A stretch of DNA of 39,240 bases from Anaerolineales bacterium (GCA_011524645.1 WTJY01000362.1:1-39240), one strand, 5' to 3'; shown: positions 17,700-26,083, counted from the stretch's first letter. Made by a program: numbers and translations. Notes: generated by a model not told the origin, from the sequence alone.

Positions 17700-18782
17700 A
17701 TGACAACGTTGGAACAAAACAACAAGGATGAAACACTCCTGCGGCCGGTTAATCCGGTTGGGATCGTGGGATACGGGGCGTATGTCCCCCGCTATCGCAT
17801 TGAAGCGACTGAAATTTCCCGCATGTGGACCGGTGGCAAAGGTGGGGTCCCGATTAAAGAAAAAGCGGTCAACGGACTCGATGAAGATGTCACCACTATG
17901 TCGATTGAAGCGGCACGGAACGCCGTGAATCGCTCACAAGTGAACCCGCACGACATTCGTGCGGTATGGGTCGGGAGTGAAAGCCACCCATATGCGGTAA
18001 AGCCGACCAGCACCATTGTCGCCGAAGCGATCGGCGCAGTGCCTAATACCCAAGCGGCCGACTGGGAATTCGCTTGTAAAGCGGGAACTGAAGCGATGCA
18101 AGCGGGGATCGGTTTGGTCGGTAGCGGTATGGGGAAATACGCCTTGAGTATCGGCATGGATACCGCCCAAGGGCGGCCTGGTGACGCGCTAGAGTACACC
18201 GCTGCGGCCGGTGGTGCGGCGATTATGCTGGGACCTGCGGCGGAAGCGGCCGTGGTCATCAATGCCTCCTTCTCTTATGTAAGCGATACCCCTGACTTTT
18301 GGCGGCGGGCCCATGCCCAATACCCCTCGCACGGGGACCGCTTTACCGGTGAACCGGCCTATTTCAAACATGTGATCGGTGCTTCTGAAACACTCATGGA
18401 AAAGATGGGGCGTACAGCGGCCGATTATCGCTGGGTGGTGTTCCATCAGCCCAACGCGAAATTCCCGATGCGGGCTGCAAAAATGCTTGGCTTCCAGCCG
18501 GAGCAATACGAAGCCGGCTTGCTCAGTCCACGGATCGGCAATACCTATTCCGGTGCGGCGATGATCGGTTTGACCGCTATTCTCGATGTTGCCCAAGCGG
18601 GTGATCGCATTTTAATGGTCAGCTACGGCTCCGGCGCGGGATCAGACGCCTTTGACTTAGAGGTCACTGAAAAAATTGACGAAATTCGGGATCGTGCCGC
18701 CAAAACAGAAGATTATATCGCGCGGCGCAAACTGATTGATTATGCAACCTATGCCCGTTTCCGGGACAAACTGAAGGGATAA
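17700..18782 (+). CDS. Hydroxymethylglutaryl-CoA synthase, archaeal type
   Basis: Condenses acetyl-CoA with acetoacetyl-CoA to HMG-CoA. The 360-residue protein matches the archaeal branch: [14 protein letters not shown] near the start, [29 protein letters not shown] with catalytic C126, DTPDFWRR and [11 protein letters not shown] with H249. The catalytic Cys and His are both present, unlike in the neighbouring thiolase homologue. I chose the ATG at 17700 behind GGAGA; an in-frame GTG at 17622 would start inside the heptad hairpin and add 26 unrelated residues. In archaea this enzyme forms one complex with thiolase and a DUF35 protein, and the same neighbours occur here. Confidence 0.95.
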   Translation: MTTLEQNNKDETLLRPVNPVGIVGYGAYVPRYRIEATEISRMWTGGKGGVPIKEKAVNGLDEDVTTMSIEAARNAVNRSQVNPHDIRAVWVGSESHPYAVKPTSTIVAEAIGAVPNTQAADWEFACKAGTEAMQAGIGLVGSGMGKYALSIGMDTAQGRPGDALEYTAAAGGAAIMLGPAAEAAVVINASFSYVSDTPDFWRRAHAQYPSHGDRFTGEPAYFKHVIGASETLMEKMGRTAADYRWVVFHQPNAKFPMRAAKMLGFQPEQYEAGLLSPRIGNTYSGAAMIGLTAILDVAQAGDRILMVSYGSGAGSDAFDLEVTEKIDEIRDRAAKTEDYIARRKLIDYATYARFRDKLKG

Positions 18783-18850
18783 GGAGTGACGAATGACGAG
18801 TGACGAGTGACGAATAAACGGCTCGTCACTCTAAACTCGTAGCTCGTCAC
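18783..18850 (+). repeat. Heptad repeat and hairpin between synthase and thiolase genes
   Basis: Tandem TGACGAG/TGACGAA heptads fill about 18787-18815. GAGTGACGAG (18799-18808) pairs with CTCGTCACTC (18823-18832). It is the same repeat family as 17618-17658. Confidence 0.7.
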
Positions 18851-18859
18851 TAAAACATT

Positions 18860-20008
18860 ATGACAGTAGCAATTGTAGGATTAGGACAAACATCTGTAGG
18901 TGAGCATTGGGATGTCTCTTTGCGTCATCTCGCGTGGCAAGCGATTGAACGAGCGTTAGACGACGCCGCCACAACTGATATTGATGCCCTGTATGTGGGA
19001 AACATGTTGGCGAGCAAATCGAGCCACCAAGACCATCTGGGAGCGCTGATCGCTGATTATTCCGGCTTGCGTGGCGTAGAAGCGGTCGCTGTAGATGCGG
19101 GTGAAGCATCTGGCGCGGTGGCGATGCGCCAAGCGGTACTGGCTGTGATGAGCGGGCAGATTCGGACCGCGCTGGTGGTCGGTGTTGAAAAAGCGACCGA
19201 TCAGACCGGTAGCGAATCGTTGTCTTCTCAATCGACCGGTTTGGATGCAGACTATGAAACGGTTCATGGGTTGACCCCGGCCGCGATGGCGGGGCTGATG
19301 ATGCGCCGTTATATGCATGAAAACGAAGTGGGTGTGGCTGAATTTGCAAACTTTAGTGTGAACGCCCATGCCAACGGAGGAAAGAATCCGCTGGCGATGT
19401 TCCGCAACCGTTTTCGGGCGGAGAAATTTACCAAAGCGCCGCTGGTGGCCGATCCGGTCTCTTTGTTTGATGCCTCTCCTGTCGGGGATGGGGCGGCCGC
19501 TGTGGTGATTACTTCGCAAGAACGAGCGATGGATATGGTGCCTCAGCCGGTGCGGGTTAGCGGTTCGGCCGTAGCGACCGATGCGTTCGCTTTGGCGGAT
19601 CGGCAAAATCCGCTGTGGCTTAAAGCGGTGGAACTCAGCTCCGAACGTGCTTTGCGGCAGGCCGGTTTAGCGATCGAAGATGTCAATTTATTTGAACTGC
19701 ATGATAGCTATACGATTATGTCTACGCTGGCACTTGAAGCGATGGGGCTTGCTGATCCGGGGCGTGGCTGGAAGCTCGCGGCCGAAGAAAATATTTTGGA
19801 CGGCCGTTTACCGATGAGCACATTTGGTGGCTTGAAAGCACGTGGCAACCCGTTGGGGGCGACCGGTATCTATCAGATCGTTGAAGTGGCTCATCAACTG
19901 CGCGGCTCGGCCGGTGCCAACCAAGTGGCGGATGTCAAAGTCGGCTTGGCGCAAAATATCGGGGGGACAGGCGGAACAGCTGTGACCCATGTGCTACAGA
20001 TCGATTAG
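18860..20008 (+). CDS. Archaeal-type thiolase homologue lacking the catalytic cysteine
   Basis: 382 residues, co-linear with archaeal acetoacetyl-CoA thiolases: AIVGLGQTSVGEHWDVSLR, IDALYVGNMLAS, LFDASPVGDGAAAVV, FELHDSYTIMS (H281), GGLKARGNPLGATG and NIGGTGGTAVTHVL. The usual nucleophile motif EAACASGG reads DAGEASGA here, putting Glu82 where the acyl-accepting Cys belongs. The GHP motif reads GNP, so its His is Asn330. The protein contains no cysteine at all. Conventional thiolase chemistry is therefore unlikely. It may be a structural partner of the HMG-CoA synthase next door, or carry out a non-thiol reaction as ketosynthases with a replaced Cys do. The frame is open and full length, which argues against simple decay. 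Confidence 0.9.
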   Translation: MTVAIVGLGQTSVGEHWDVSLRHLAWQAIERALDDAATTDIDALYVGNMLASKSSHQDHLGALIADYSGLRGVEAVAVDAGEASGAVAMRQAVLAVMSGQIRTALVVGVEKATDQTGSESLSSQSTGLDADYETVHGLTPAAMAGLMMRRYMHENEVGVAEFANFSVNAHANGGKNPLAMFRNRFRAEKFTKAPLVADPVSLFDASPVGDGAAAVVITSQERAMDMVPQPVRVSGSAVATDAFALADRQNPLWLKAVELSSERALRQAGLAIEDVNLFELHDSYTIMSTLALEAMGLADPGRGWKLAAEENILDGRLPMSTFGGLKARGNPLGATGIYQIVEVAHQLRGSAGANQVADVKVGLAQNIGGTGGTAVTHVLQID

Positions 20009-20195
20009 GGTTGCACTATTCGTCTTAATTGACGAAATGATAACAGAAAAATATCTGCCAGCTTAGAGTTGATAGCTTTTGATAGCTCTTTTTCGGGGAT
20101 TGAAAGCTTCTGATAGGCCGATTTTGGCATAATTTTCACCGTACAGTGAAATTTTTCGATTTTTCGATTGTTAAATTCGATAGGAGATTCAAAAC

Positions 20196-20552
20196 ATGCA
20201 AGTCGCAAAACATTGGCGTATGAAAGCGCAACGGTACTATATGGGACAAGACGGTGTGGCTCCCGCCACAACAACACAACAAAATGCTGAAGATTTTCAG
20301 TTTAACGGCCGTGGTGAAATCTATTCTTATAGCACCGTTTATGATGCCCCTGCTGGGTATGAAGGGCAAGCTCCTTACACGGTGGCCTTGGTAAAATTAC
20401 AAGAAGGGCCATTGGTAACTGCGCAATTGACCGATATTGATGAAGATGAATTGCGTATCGGGTTGCCGGTTGAAATGACCACCCGTAAGCTTCTGACCGA
20501 AGGGGAAGAAGGGATGATTGTGTATGGCTATAAATTTCGCCCTTCGTTTTAA
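20196..20552 (+). CDS. DUF35 OB-fold acyl-CoA-binding protein without zinc ribbon
   Basis: 118 residues. The region GRGEIYSYSTVYDAPAGYEG, APYTVALVKLQEGPLVTAQL and the C-terminal MIVYGYKFRP match the OB-fold half of DUF35 proteins that bridge thiolase and HMG-CoA synthase in archaea and share the CoA site. The N-terminal rubredoxin-like zinc ribbon of typical members, with four Cys, is replaced by a Cys-free stretch (about 12-35). GGAG precedes the ATG. The 187-bp gap upstream contains a small inverted repeat (ATTTTCAC/GTGAAAT, about 20132-20152) and TTTTTCGA repeats, so this gene may have its own promoter. It closes the cluster. Confidence 0.88.
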   Translation: MQVAKHWRMKAQRYYMGQDGVAPATTTQQNAEDFQFNGRGEIYSYSTVYDAPAGYEGQAPYTVALVKLQEGPLVTAQLTDIDEDELRIGLPVEMTTRKLLTEGEEGMIVYGYKFRPSF

Positions 20553-20580
20553 GCTGTAGACCCCTCTAAACTAAAATCAA

Positions 20581-20620
20581 AACGGCGGTGTAGATTATTT
20601 GATCTACACCGCCGTTTTTT
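20581..20620. terminator. Terminator at the end of the mevalonate cluster
   Basis: A perfect 15-bp stem (20581-20595 with 20602-20616) is followed by T on the plus strand. An A-rich left flank makes it usable in both directions between convergent genes. Confidence 0.9.
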
Positions 20621-20645
20621 GTTTAGAGCTTGTATTGTGCCTGTG

Positions 20646-21617
20646 TTACTGCGTGGTTTCCCAAGTTTGGTCGGCGACTTGACCCCGTTCGCCGAGTAAA
20701 CCGATTTCAATGTCATTAATCGTGACCAAAACACCGGAAGCGTTGCCGGTGCGGATATTGACAAAGTCATTGGCGGTGTAGTTTTGGATGTCTCCCTGAT
20801 CCGCTTGGCCTTCAAAGAGGACAATATCATCGGCGGTGACGCGGAGCCACGTGCGGTTTTCGACGATTTCTATCGTCATATTGATCACTTCGATGGTCGC
20901 GGGTAGCGGATTGCGGGTCGGTTCGGGGGCGATAAACTGGACTTGGCCGTTTTCACTTTGTTCGACGGCGACTGTGCCGCCTGTGGTTCGGCCGGTCGAG
21001 ACGATCAGTTCTGTGGTGGTGAGCACTTCGCCGCCGGTAAGCTCCGGATCGGCTGCTAAATTATTGACGATTACCGGATCGGCTGCGGGTTCTTCTTCCG
21101 CGTTGAGTAGAATCTCGCTAACGGCATCGACCAACGAGCGATTGGCATTGTCGCCCAAAGCGAATGGGATGAGGCGCCAAAGGAGGAGGCCGCTAAAGAT
21201 GATGAGGGCGAGAATGATGACACGGCCGACCCAGTCCCCACCTTGTTCCGCTTCTTCACTCCCATTGGAGACATCGGCGTTCATGTGGTTGAAAAAGGTG
21301 CCGGTTTCCGGCTCTGGCAAGACGGCCGAGGCCAATTGTGGGGGGGCTTTAATTTCTCGGATAGCGACCGGTTCTTTCGGCCGTAAGGTTTTGAGAACTT
21401 CGTACCGTTCGAGTAGCGGGTCCGCTTCTAGATCGAGATGACGGGCGTATTTGCGCAGATAGCCACGAATATGGGCGGGTGAAGGTAGGGCGTCATATTG
21501 CCCTTCTTCCATCGCTTTGATGAATTTAGGCGTGATCCGAATTTTTTCATAAACCTCTGCGTGGGAGAGCCCTTTCGCTTCCCGCGCATCGCGTAAGATA
21601 TTGCCGATTTCGTCCAA
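20646..21617 (-). CDS. RodZ-like protein: HTH, single membrane span, DUF4115
   Basis: 323 residues in the RodZ layout. A cytoplasmic XRE/Cro-type helix-turn-helix (ILRDAREAKGLSHAEVYEKI) occupies about 1-70. One membrane span lies at about 131-153. A Thr/Glu-rich linker leads to an extracytoplasmic beta domain of the DUF4115 type at about 240-320. RodZ proteins couple the cell-shape machinery to the membrane; whether this organism uses MreB cannot be seen here. The start codon is TTG at 21617, supported by AGAGG upstream. It follows rplI on the same strand behind a terminator-like hairpin. Confidence 0.88.
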   Translation of the reverse strand: MDEIGNILRDAREAKGLSHAEVYEKIRITPKFIKAMEEGQYDALPSPAHIRGYLRKYARHLDLEADPLLERYEVLKTLRPKEPVAIREIKAPPQLASAVLPEPETGTFFNHMNADVSNGSEEAEQGGDWVGRVIILALIIFSGLLLWRLIPFALGDNANRSLVDAVSEILLNAEEEPAADPVIVNNLAADPELTGGEVLTTTELIVSTGRTTGGTVAVEQSENGQVQFIAPEPTRNPLPATIEVINMTIEIVENRTWLRVTADDIVLFEGQADQGDIQNYTANDFVNIRTGNASGVLVTINDIEIGLLGERGQVADQTWETTQ

Positions 21618-21663
21618 ATTTACCTCTTGTCACCTCAATATAGTCATCTCAACTATATAAATT

Positions 21664-21707
21664 AAAAAGAGATTGACAACTAAATCGGTGATCTAGTCAT
21701 CAATCTC
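21664..21707 (-). terminator. Terminator after rplI (minus strand)
   Basis: The stem 21694-21707 pairs with 21669-21682 (two non-Watson-Crick positions) and is followed on the minus strand by five T. It is nested inside a second, perfect 11-bp inverted repeat (21645-21655 and 21719-21729), which could form a competing structure before the rodZ-like gene. Confidence 0.7.
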
Positions 21708-21741
21708 CAAGGATTTTTTAGTTGAGATGTGGTTTTGTGGC

Positions 21742-22308
21742 TTATGCTTCCGCTTCGACCGCGTCTTCAACCGCATCAACTGTGTCTTCGACCGCATCTT
21801 CCGTCGCTTCTACATCTTCTGCGTCTTCGGCCGCTTCGTCAGTCGTGCCCTCTGCTGGGTTTTCTGGCAATACTGCAACACGAATGATTGCTTGGAATTC
21901 CGCATCAAGGCGGACCGTAACTGGGTGGTTCCCCAATTGGCGAATCGCTTTGCCATCGACGCTAATTTTCTTGCGATCGATTTCTAAGCCCATTTCGCTT
22001 TGCAATTTTTCTGCGATTTCGCTGGTGGTGATAGAGCCGTACAAACGTCCTTTTTCACCAGATGCGGCGAGGAAAGTCAAAACGGTACCGTTGAGGCGTT
22101 CGGTCAAGGCTGCATATTCTTTGCGTAGTTGTTCACGACGCGCGGCCGCTTGAGCGATCCATGTTTCGGCTTGGCGCAAGGCACCATCTGTAGCTGGAAT
22201 AGCGAGCCCTTGGGGGATGAGGTAGTTCCGGCCGTATCCGGCCGCTACTTCAAAAATCTCGCCAGCATACCCCAAATTGTCTACGTCTTTTTTAAGCAAG
22301 ACTTTCAT
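21742..22308 (-). CDS. rplI: Ribosomal protein L9 (bL9) with acidic C-terminal tail
   Basis: Large-subunit protein with the usual two globular domains and long connecting helix. The N-terminal MKVLLKKDVDNLGYAGEIFEV and AAGYGRNYLIPQGLA are diagnostic. Typical bL9 has about 150 residues. This one has 188 because of a roughly 37-residue tail made almost only of Glu, Asp, Ala, Val and Thr, which is very unlike the basic body. AGGAG precedes the ATG. The usual neighbours rpsF, ssb and rpsR are absent. In the 310-bp divergent gap to the next gene (22309-22618) I see only a short inverted repeat (TGGGAc...tTCCCA, about 22540-22561) and the SD of the lipoprotein gene. Confidence 0.96.
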   Translation of the reverse strand: MKVLLKKDVDNLGYAGEIFEVAAGYGRNYLIPQGLAIPATDGALRQAETWIAQAAARREQLRKEYAALTERLNGTVLTFLAASGEKGRLYGSITTSEIAEKLQSEMGLEIDRKKISVDGKAIRQLGNHPVTVRLDAEFQAIIRVAVLPENPAEGTTDEAAEDAEDVEATEDAVEDTVDAVEDAVEAEA

Positions 22309-22618
22309 GATCTGTTATCTCCTTTTGATTGACGCAACAACCGTGTCATGTTTATAGAAAGGGTTGAGAAAGGGCGACATAAAAACAGGCGCCAAGCGCA
22401 ATCAATTCACAATCTTTAGGTTTTAATTTCTAGTATAAAGGGATGTGCAGTTTGGTATAACTGCGACTGTTAATGCTACCAAATCACGGGGAAATTAGCA
22501 AAAAGTGGCGCAATGTACAGGCAAATAATAAAGATTGCGTATGGGACAAATTTTTAGTTCCCAACATAATTGGAAACAATAACGATTTAGCCACTTATTT
22601 GCCTTTGGAGAATCACAT

Positions 22619-23899
22619 ATGAAACGATTATTTTTCTTTGCTGGGTGTTTGATTTTTGTGTTGTGTGCCTGTGAGTCGGCCGAGACAGAACAGGCTGTGC
22701 CGACAGAAGCATCAGTTGCTGAAACAGCAACTGATCCCACGGTCGAGCTTGTGGAACCCACATTAGAACCGGCTGAGCCAACTGGTGAAGCTACCCCGAC
22801 TGTGGCCGTGGGGGCATCGGCTGTACCAGATGAGGAACTTACGGCCGACTTATCTACGCCGACAAGCATACCGGAGCCAACGGCAGAACCTACGGCCGAG
22901 GTTGTAGATGAGCAGGTTGTAGATGGGCCACCCGAATTTGGAAACATTCGTTTTGCGACTGAGCCAAATGGGGAGTCTCAAGCGATTTTTCCGCCGGGGA
23001 CGCAAGAGGTTTATGCGCTGTGGGATTATATGGGGATGACGGCCGAAATTGAGGTGCGACGTAAGTGGCGCTGGCCGAACGAAGCGTTTGAACGAGCGGA
23101 GGTGTGGGATGTTACGTCGTATGGTGTAGAGGGCACGGTCGATGATATTTTTATTTATGACTATGAAAGCGAGCAAGGATTAGAGCAAGGGCTGTATAGC
23201 TTTGATTTGTTTATCGATGGCTTGTGGGCGGGTAGCGCTTCGTTTTATGTGCATGGGGATGAGCGTGTGGTTGATCCGGTAAGCGGCCGCGTGGCTTATG
23301 CTGATAACATGTCACAATTGATCGTGGAAGAGGCTGATGGGTCTGTTTTAGCGACTCTGAACGGATTTGAGTTTGAAAATTTGGTTTGGTTGCAGGACGG
23401 TCGCTATTTGATGTATCGTGAAGTGGATCGGCGTGAGTATGTGAAGACCCTGGTACCGTGGGCGATTGTGAGCAATAGTTGGTTGTTTAATCCGGACACA
23501 GGATCTGTCGCTCTTTTGGGGCAAAGATTGGGACATGAGCAGTTCACGAGCGATCTGCGGTATTTGGCGGCTGAACGTGGTTCAGGGTTTGCTGATGCGT
23601 GTGGGATTGATTTGGTTTTGCAGTTTTCTATGTTGAATGAAAATAGGGTGGTAGTGGCCGCGTATGAACCGGCCGATTTTGCCGGTTTTCCGGCCGATTG
23701 GACCGTTGGCTATTACCCTAAAAACGGTTATTGGGAAAGTGATACCGATTTTGTGGTCGATATTGCGGTACTGTGTGATCCTTTTTCTGTGACGGGAGAA
23801 GTCGATGAAGAGGTGGAAAAGAGGAAAGGGGTGTATCGTTTTTCGCTTGATACGTTGCAAGCGGAGCGGATTGGGGATTTACGGGAAGAGACTGAGTAA
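22619..23899 (+). CDS. Predicted lipoprotein with Pro/Glu/Thr linker
   Basis: A 426-residue exported protein of unknown function. A signal peptide ends in a lipobox-like LCAC with C18 as the probable lipidated residue (Cys at -2 is atypical). Residues about 20-105 are low-complexity Pro/Glu/Thr/Ala, a surface spacer. Residues about 108-215 form a beta-rich domain (FGNIRFATEPNGESQAIFP). The rest resembles WD40-like/TolB-type strand repeats (ATLNGFEFENLVWLQDGRYL), but too weakly to name a family. GGAG precedes the ATG. It is the only plus-strand gene between the rplI region and the long minus-strand block. Confidence 0.75.
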   Translation: MKRLFFFAGCLIFVLCACESAETEQAVPTEASVAETATDPTVELVEPTLEPAEPTGEATPTVAVGASAVPDEELTADLSTPTSIPEPTAEPTAEVVDEQVVDGPPEFGNIRFATEPNGESQAIFPPGTQEVYALWDYMGMTAEIEVRRKWRWPNEAFERAEVWDVTSYGVEGTVDDIFIYDYESEQGLEQGLYSFDLFIDGLWAGSASFYVHGDERVVDPVSGRVAYADNMSQLIVEEADGSVLATLNGFEFENLVWLQDGRYLMYREVDRREYVKTLVPWAIVSNSWLFNPDTGSVALLGQRLGHEQFTSDLRYLAAERGSGFADACGIDLVLQFSMLNENRVVVAAYEPADFAGFPADWTVGYYPKNGYWESDTDFVVDIAVLCDPFSVTGEVDEEVEKRKGVYRFSLDTLQAERIGDLREETE

Positions 23900-23946
23900 G
23901 TGGCAGGAAATTGAGCCCTGCGGTTATCAGCGCAGGGCCACGATCT

Positions 23947-25146
23947 TTATGTTTTTAGATCGAGTGCTTTTTGTCTCATCGCGTAGAGGCGGCTACGGGG
24001 TTCCTCGGCCGTGGCGATTTTGAGCGCGGAGTCGATTGTATCAAGGGCGCGATCAGGGAATTTGAGTTTGAGATACGCTTCGGTGAGGCGGAAATAGTAG
24101 CGTAGTTCTGTGGGGGCACCTGCTTGAGCGCGGCGCCAATGGAGGGCGGCTGTGGCCCACATGCCGCGTTTGACATAACGCTCGGCGGCCGCGTGAGCCC
24201 GTGATGGTGCGGTGGAACCGCGCAGGTCTTTGTTGAGCCGTGCATACATCCAGATGGTATCACGTGAGAAATCGGAGGCGATGACAAATGCGCCGTAGAA
24301 GAAACCGACGGCGGCCGCAGTTCCCTGTAACATCCGCAGGGCATATCCGATGAGTCGTACAAAGCCACCATATAAACCGGCGATTGGGGTTAGGAGAATG
24401 ACTGAGGCACGGCCGCGAAATATTAGGGTGAATGAGGGGAACATTTCGGCCGTAAATAGAAGCAACAAGACGATGAATAGACATGTCTGAGCGATGAGAT
24501 ACGGCCAAAAGAAACGACGATAGACCAGAGGGGTTAGAATGAGGAAAATCGGGACAAAGATGCCATGAGCGAGAACAACATCAAATGGCATGCGATTCAT
24601 TAGGTCGATGATGACTTGGCCCAACATGAGTTGGGATAAGCTGAGGACGAGAATCCAGTAGACGTGAAAATTGTCGGATGGTTTGCTATAGGTTAGGATT
24701 TTTTTGCGCAATGATCGCCGGCAGTTGTCACATCTTTTTTGCCCCGTTTTGACTTCGTGAGCACAGTAAGCACACATTTTGATTTGGTCGGCATGTGTCC
24801 AGACATCATCGAAGTTTGAATAGCTTTGGAAGCCGATTTTGGCCGAAGAATCGGGTGGTTTTTGCCAATCTTCGGCGGTTAGCTCGGTTTCTTTTTGTCG
24901 GTTCTGAATTTTAAGTAACCGGACCCGTGCTTTTTTATTATCGGGGTTAATTGTGAGTGCATTTTGTAAGGCGATTATGCGATCTTCGTCATTATCGACA
25001 ACAACGCTTAGCCACAGCCATGCTAGCTCGTGTTGGTCATCTAGTTCAACTGCGGCGGTGAGTAGTTGCAAGGCACGGACTTTGTTGCCCGCCCGAATCA
25101 GTCGGATCGCTTCCTTTACTTGAGAATCTACGTTTGCTCGGCCCAT
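23947..25146 (-). CDS. TPR / zinc-ribbon / multi-span membrane protein
   Basis: About 399 residues. The N-terminal helical repeats (KEAIRLIRAGNKVRALQLL and following TPR-like units) occupy about 1-95. A double-CxxC zinc ribbon (CAYCAHEVKTGQKRCDNC) is followed by five or so membrane spans, then a C-terminal TPR pair (AAERYVKRGMWATAALHWRR). Function unknown. I chose the ATG at 25146, where the TPR region begins; a longer frame to 25290 would overlap the pspA gene. It follows pspA on the same strand with a hairpin between, and no Shine-Dalgarno sequence is evident. Confidence 0.7.
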   Translation of the reverse strand: MGRANVDSQVKEAIRLIRAGNKVRALQLLTAAVELDDQHELAWLWLSVVVDNDEDRIIALQNALTINPDNKKARVRLLKIQNRQKETELTAEDWQKPPDSSAKIGFQSYSNFDDVWTHADQIKMCAYCAHEVKTGQKRCDNCRRSLRKKILTYSKPSDNFHVYWILVLSLSQLMLGQVIIDLMNRMPFDVVLAHGIFVPIFLILTPLVYRRFFWPYLIAQTCLFIVLLLLFTAEMFPSFTLIFRGRASVILLTPIAGLYGGFVRLIGYALRMLQGTAAAVGFFYGAFVIASDFSRDTIWMYARLNKDLRGSTAPSRAHAAAERYVKRGMWATAALHWRRAQAGAPTELRYYFRLTEAYLKLKFPDRALDTIDSALKIATAEEPRSRLYAMRQKALDLKT

Positions 25147-25180
25147 GATGTTGTGTGTGTTTGTGTGTAATGAAATAAAT

Positions 25181-25206
25181 AGAGACGCAAATATTTTTGC
25201 GTCTCT
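25181..25206 (-). other. Hairpin between pspA and the TPR membrane gene
   Basis: AGAGACGCAAA pairs with TTTGCGTCTCT around a short AT loop. There is no clear T-run on the minus strand, so it may be a weak terminator or a processing or stability element. Confidence 0.5.
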
Positions 25207-25222
25207 ACGGAGATAAGTCTGA

Positions 25223-25969
25223 CTAAAATTCGTCGCTAAAACCGAAAGATGACACGTCCTCTTGGCTTTCTTCGGCCGCTGCTGGGGCACTTTCTTGCAA
25301 CCCGAGGCGACGTTTGCGCTCTTCTAACTGCAAATCTAATTCTGCCGCACCAAGCGCATCGTCCATTTGGTTATCCAAGTTGCCCGCATACATTTCGCTT
25401 TGGGCGGTAGCTCGGTCCAAACGGCCGCGAATCGATTCTCCGATACGAGCGATATCAGCATCACCAACGCCGGTCAAGTCGTCCAAGCTCTTGATCGCTT
25501 TAACTGTCTTTTCTTTCGATTTTGCTAGCTTGAGGAGGGCTTCTAATTCACGTTGTTCCTGGCGGATGGTGCGTAGTTTCGCTTGAAGTTTGAGGCGGGC
25601 GTTGAGTAGGGCGTCGTACTCTCTTTTTTGGCGTACCCATTGTTCGTGATACCGCTCTTGCATCTCTTGCAAGGTGTTCACTTCTGATTGAGCGGCACGC
25701 GCTAAATCATTTTTCCCTTGCATCAGAAATGTATCGATATTGCGATCCATTTGTTCCGCTTTCTTTTTGTACTCTTTGTACTTTCTTTCAAGGCTTTTGA
25801 CCTCGCCACCGACGGTTGCGGCCGCATCTTCAAGCTCGCGCAAATTTTTCTCAGCGTCACGTATGTATTGTTTCAAGACGCCGATTGAGTTGTTTTCGAG
25901 TGCTTTGTCAACCATCGAATGTAGATTGGCTGAAATTAGCGTTTTTGTTTTTTCTAGCAAAGAAGCCAT
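25223..25969 (-). CDS. pspA: PspA/IM30 family membrane-stress protein
   Basis: 248 residues, almost wholly coiled coil, starting with an amphipathic helix (MASLLEKTKTLISANLHSMV). ALENNSIGVLKQYIRDAEKNL and the Glu/Lys/Arg-rich helices match PspA/Vipp1/IM30 proteins, which assemble into rods or rings on damaged membranes. No pspF, pspB or pspC homologue is nearby. It is followed by a membrane protein on the same strand, which fits a membrane-maintenance unit. The extended C-terminus (about 215-248) is Ala/Glu/Ser-rich. Confidence 0.9.
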   Translation of the reverse strand: MASLLEKTKTLISANLHSMVDKALENNSIGVLKQYIRDAEKNLRELEDAAATVGGEVKSLERKYKEYKKKAEQMDRNIDTFLMQGKNDLARAAQSEVNTLQEMQERYHEQWVRQKREYDALLNARLKLQAKLRTIRQEQRELEALLKLAKSKEKTVKAIKSLDDLTGVGDADIARIGESIRGRLDRATAQSEMYAGNLDNQMDDALGAAELDLQLEERKRRLGLQESAPAAAEESQEDVSSFGFSDEF

Positions 25970-26083
25970 GTTTGATCTCCTAATTTATCCAGACTGATAT
26001 TTGTTGTGTGTCGATTGATCTCTAACATATTACGTTATAAATCCCCTTGTCGTCAATTGTTCTAGTCACAAATTTGTATTCTT

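Noticed and set aside
17622-17700. GTG start for HMG-CoA synthase giving 26 extra residues
   Set aside because: The extra segment is encoded by the heptad hairpin, has no family similarity, and the ATG at 17700 has a good ribosome site.
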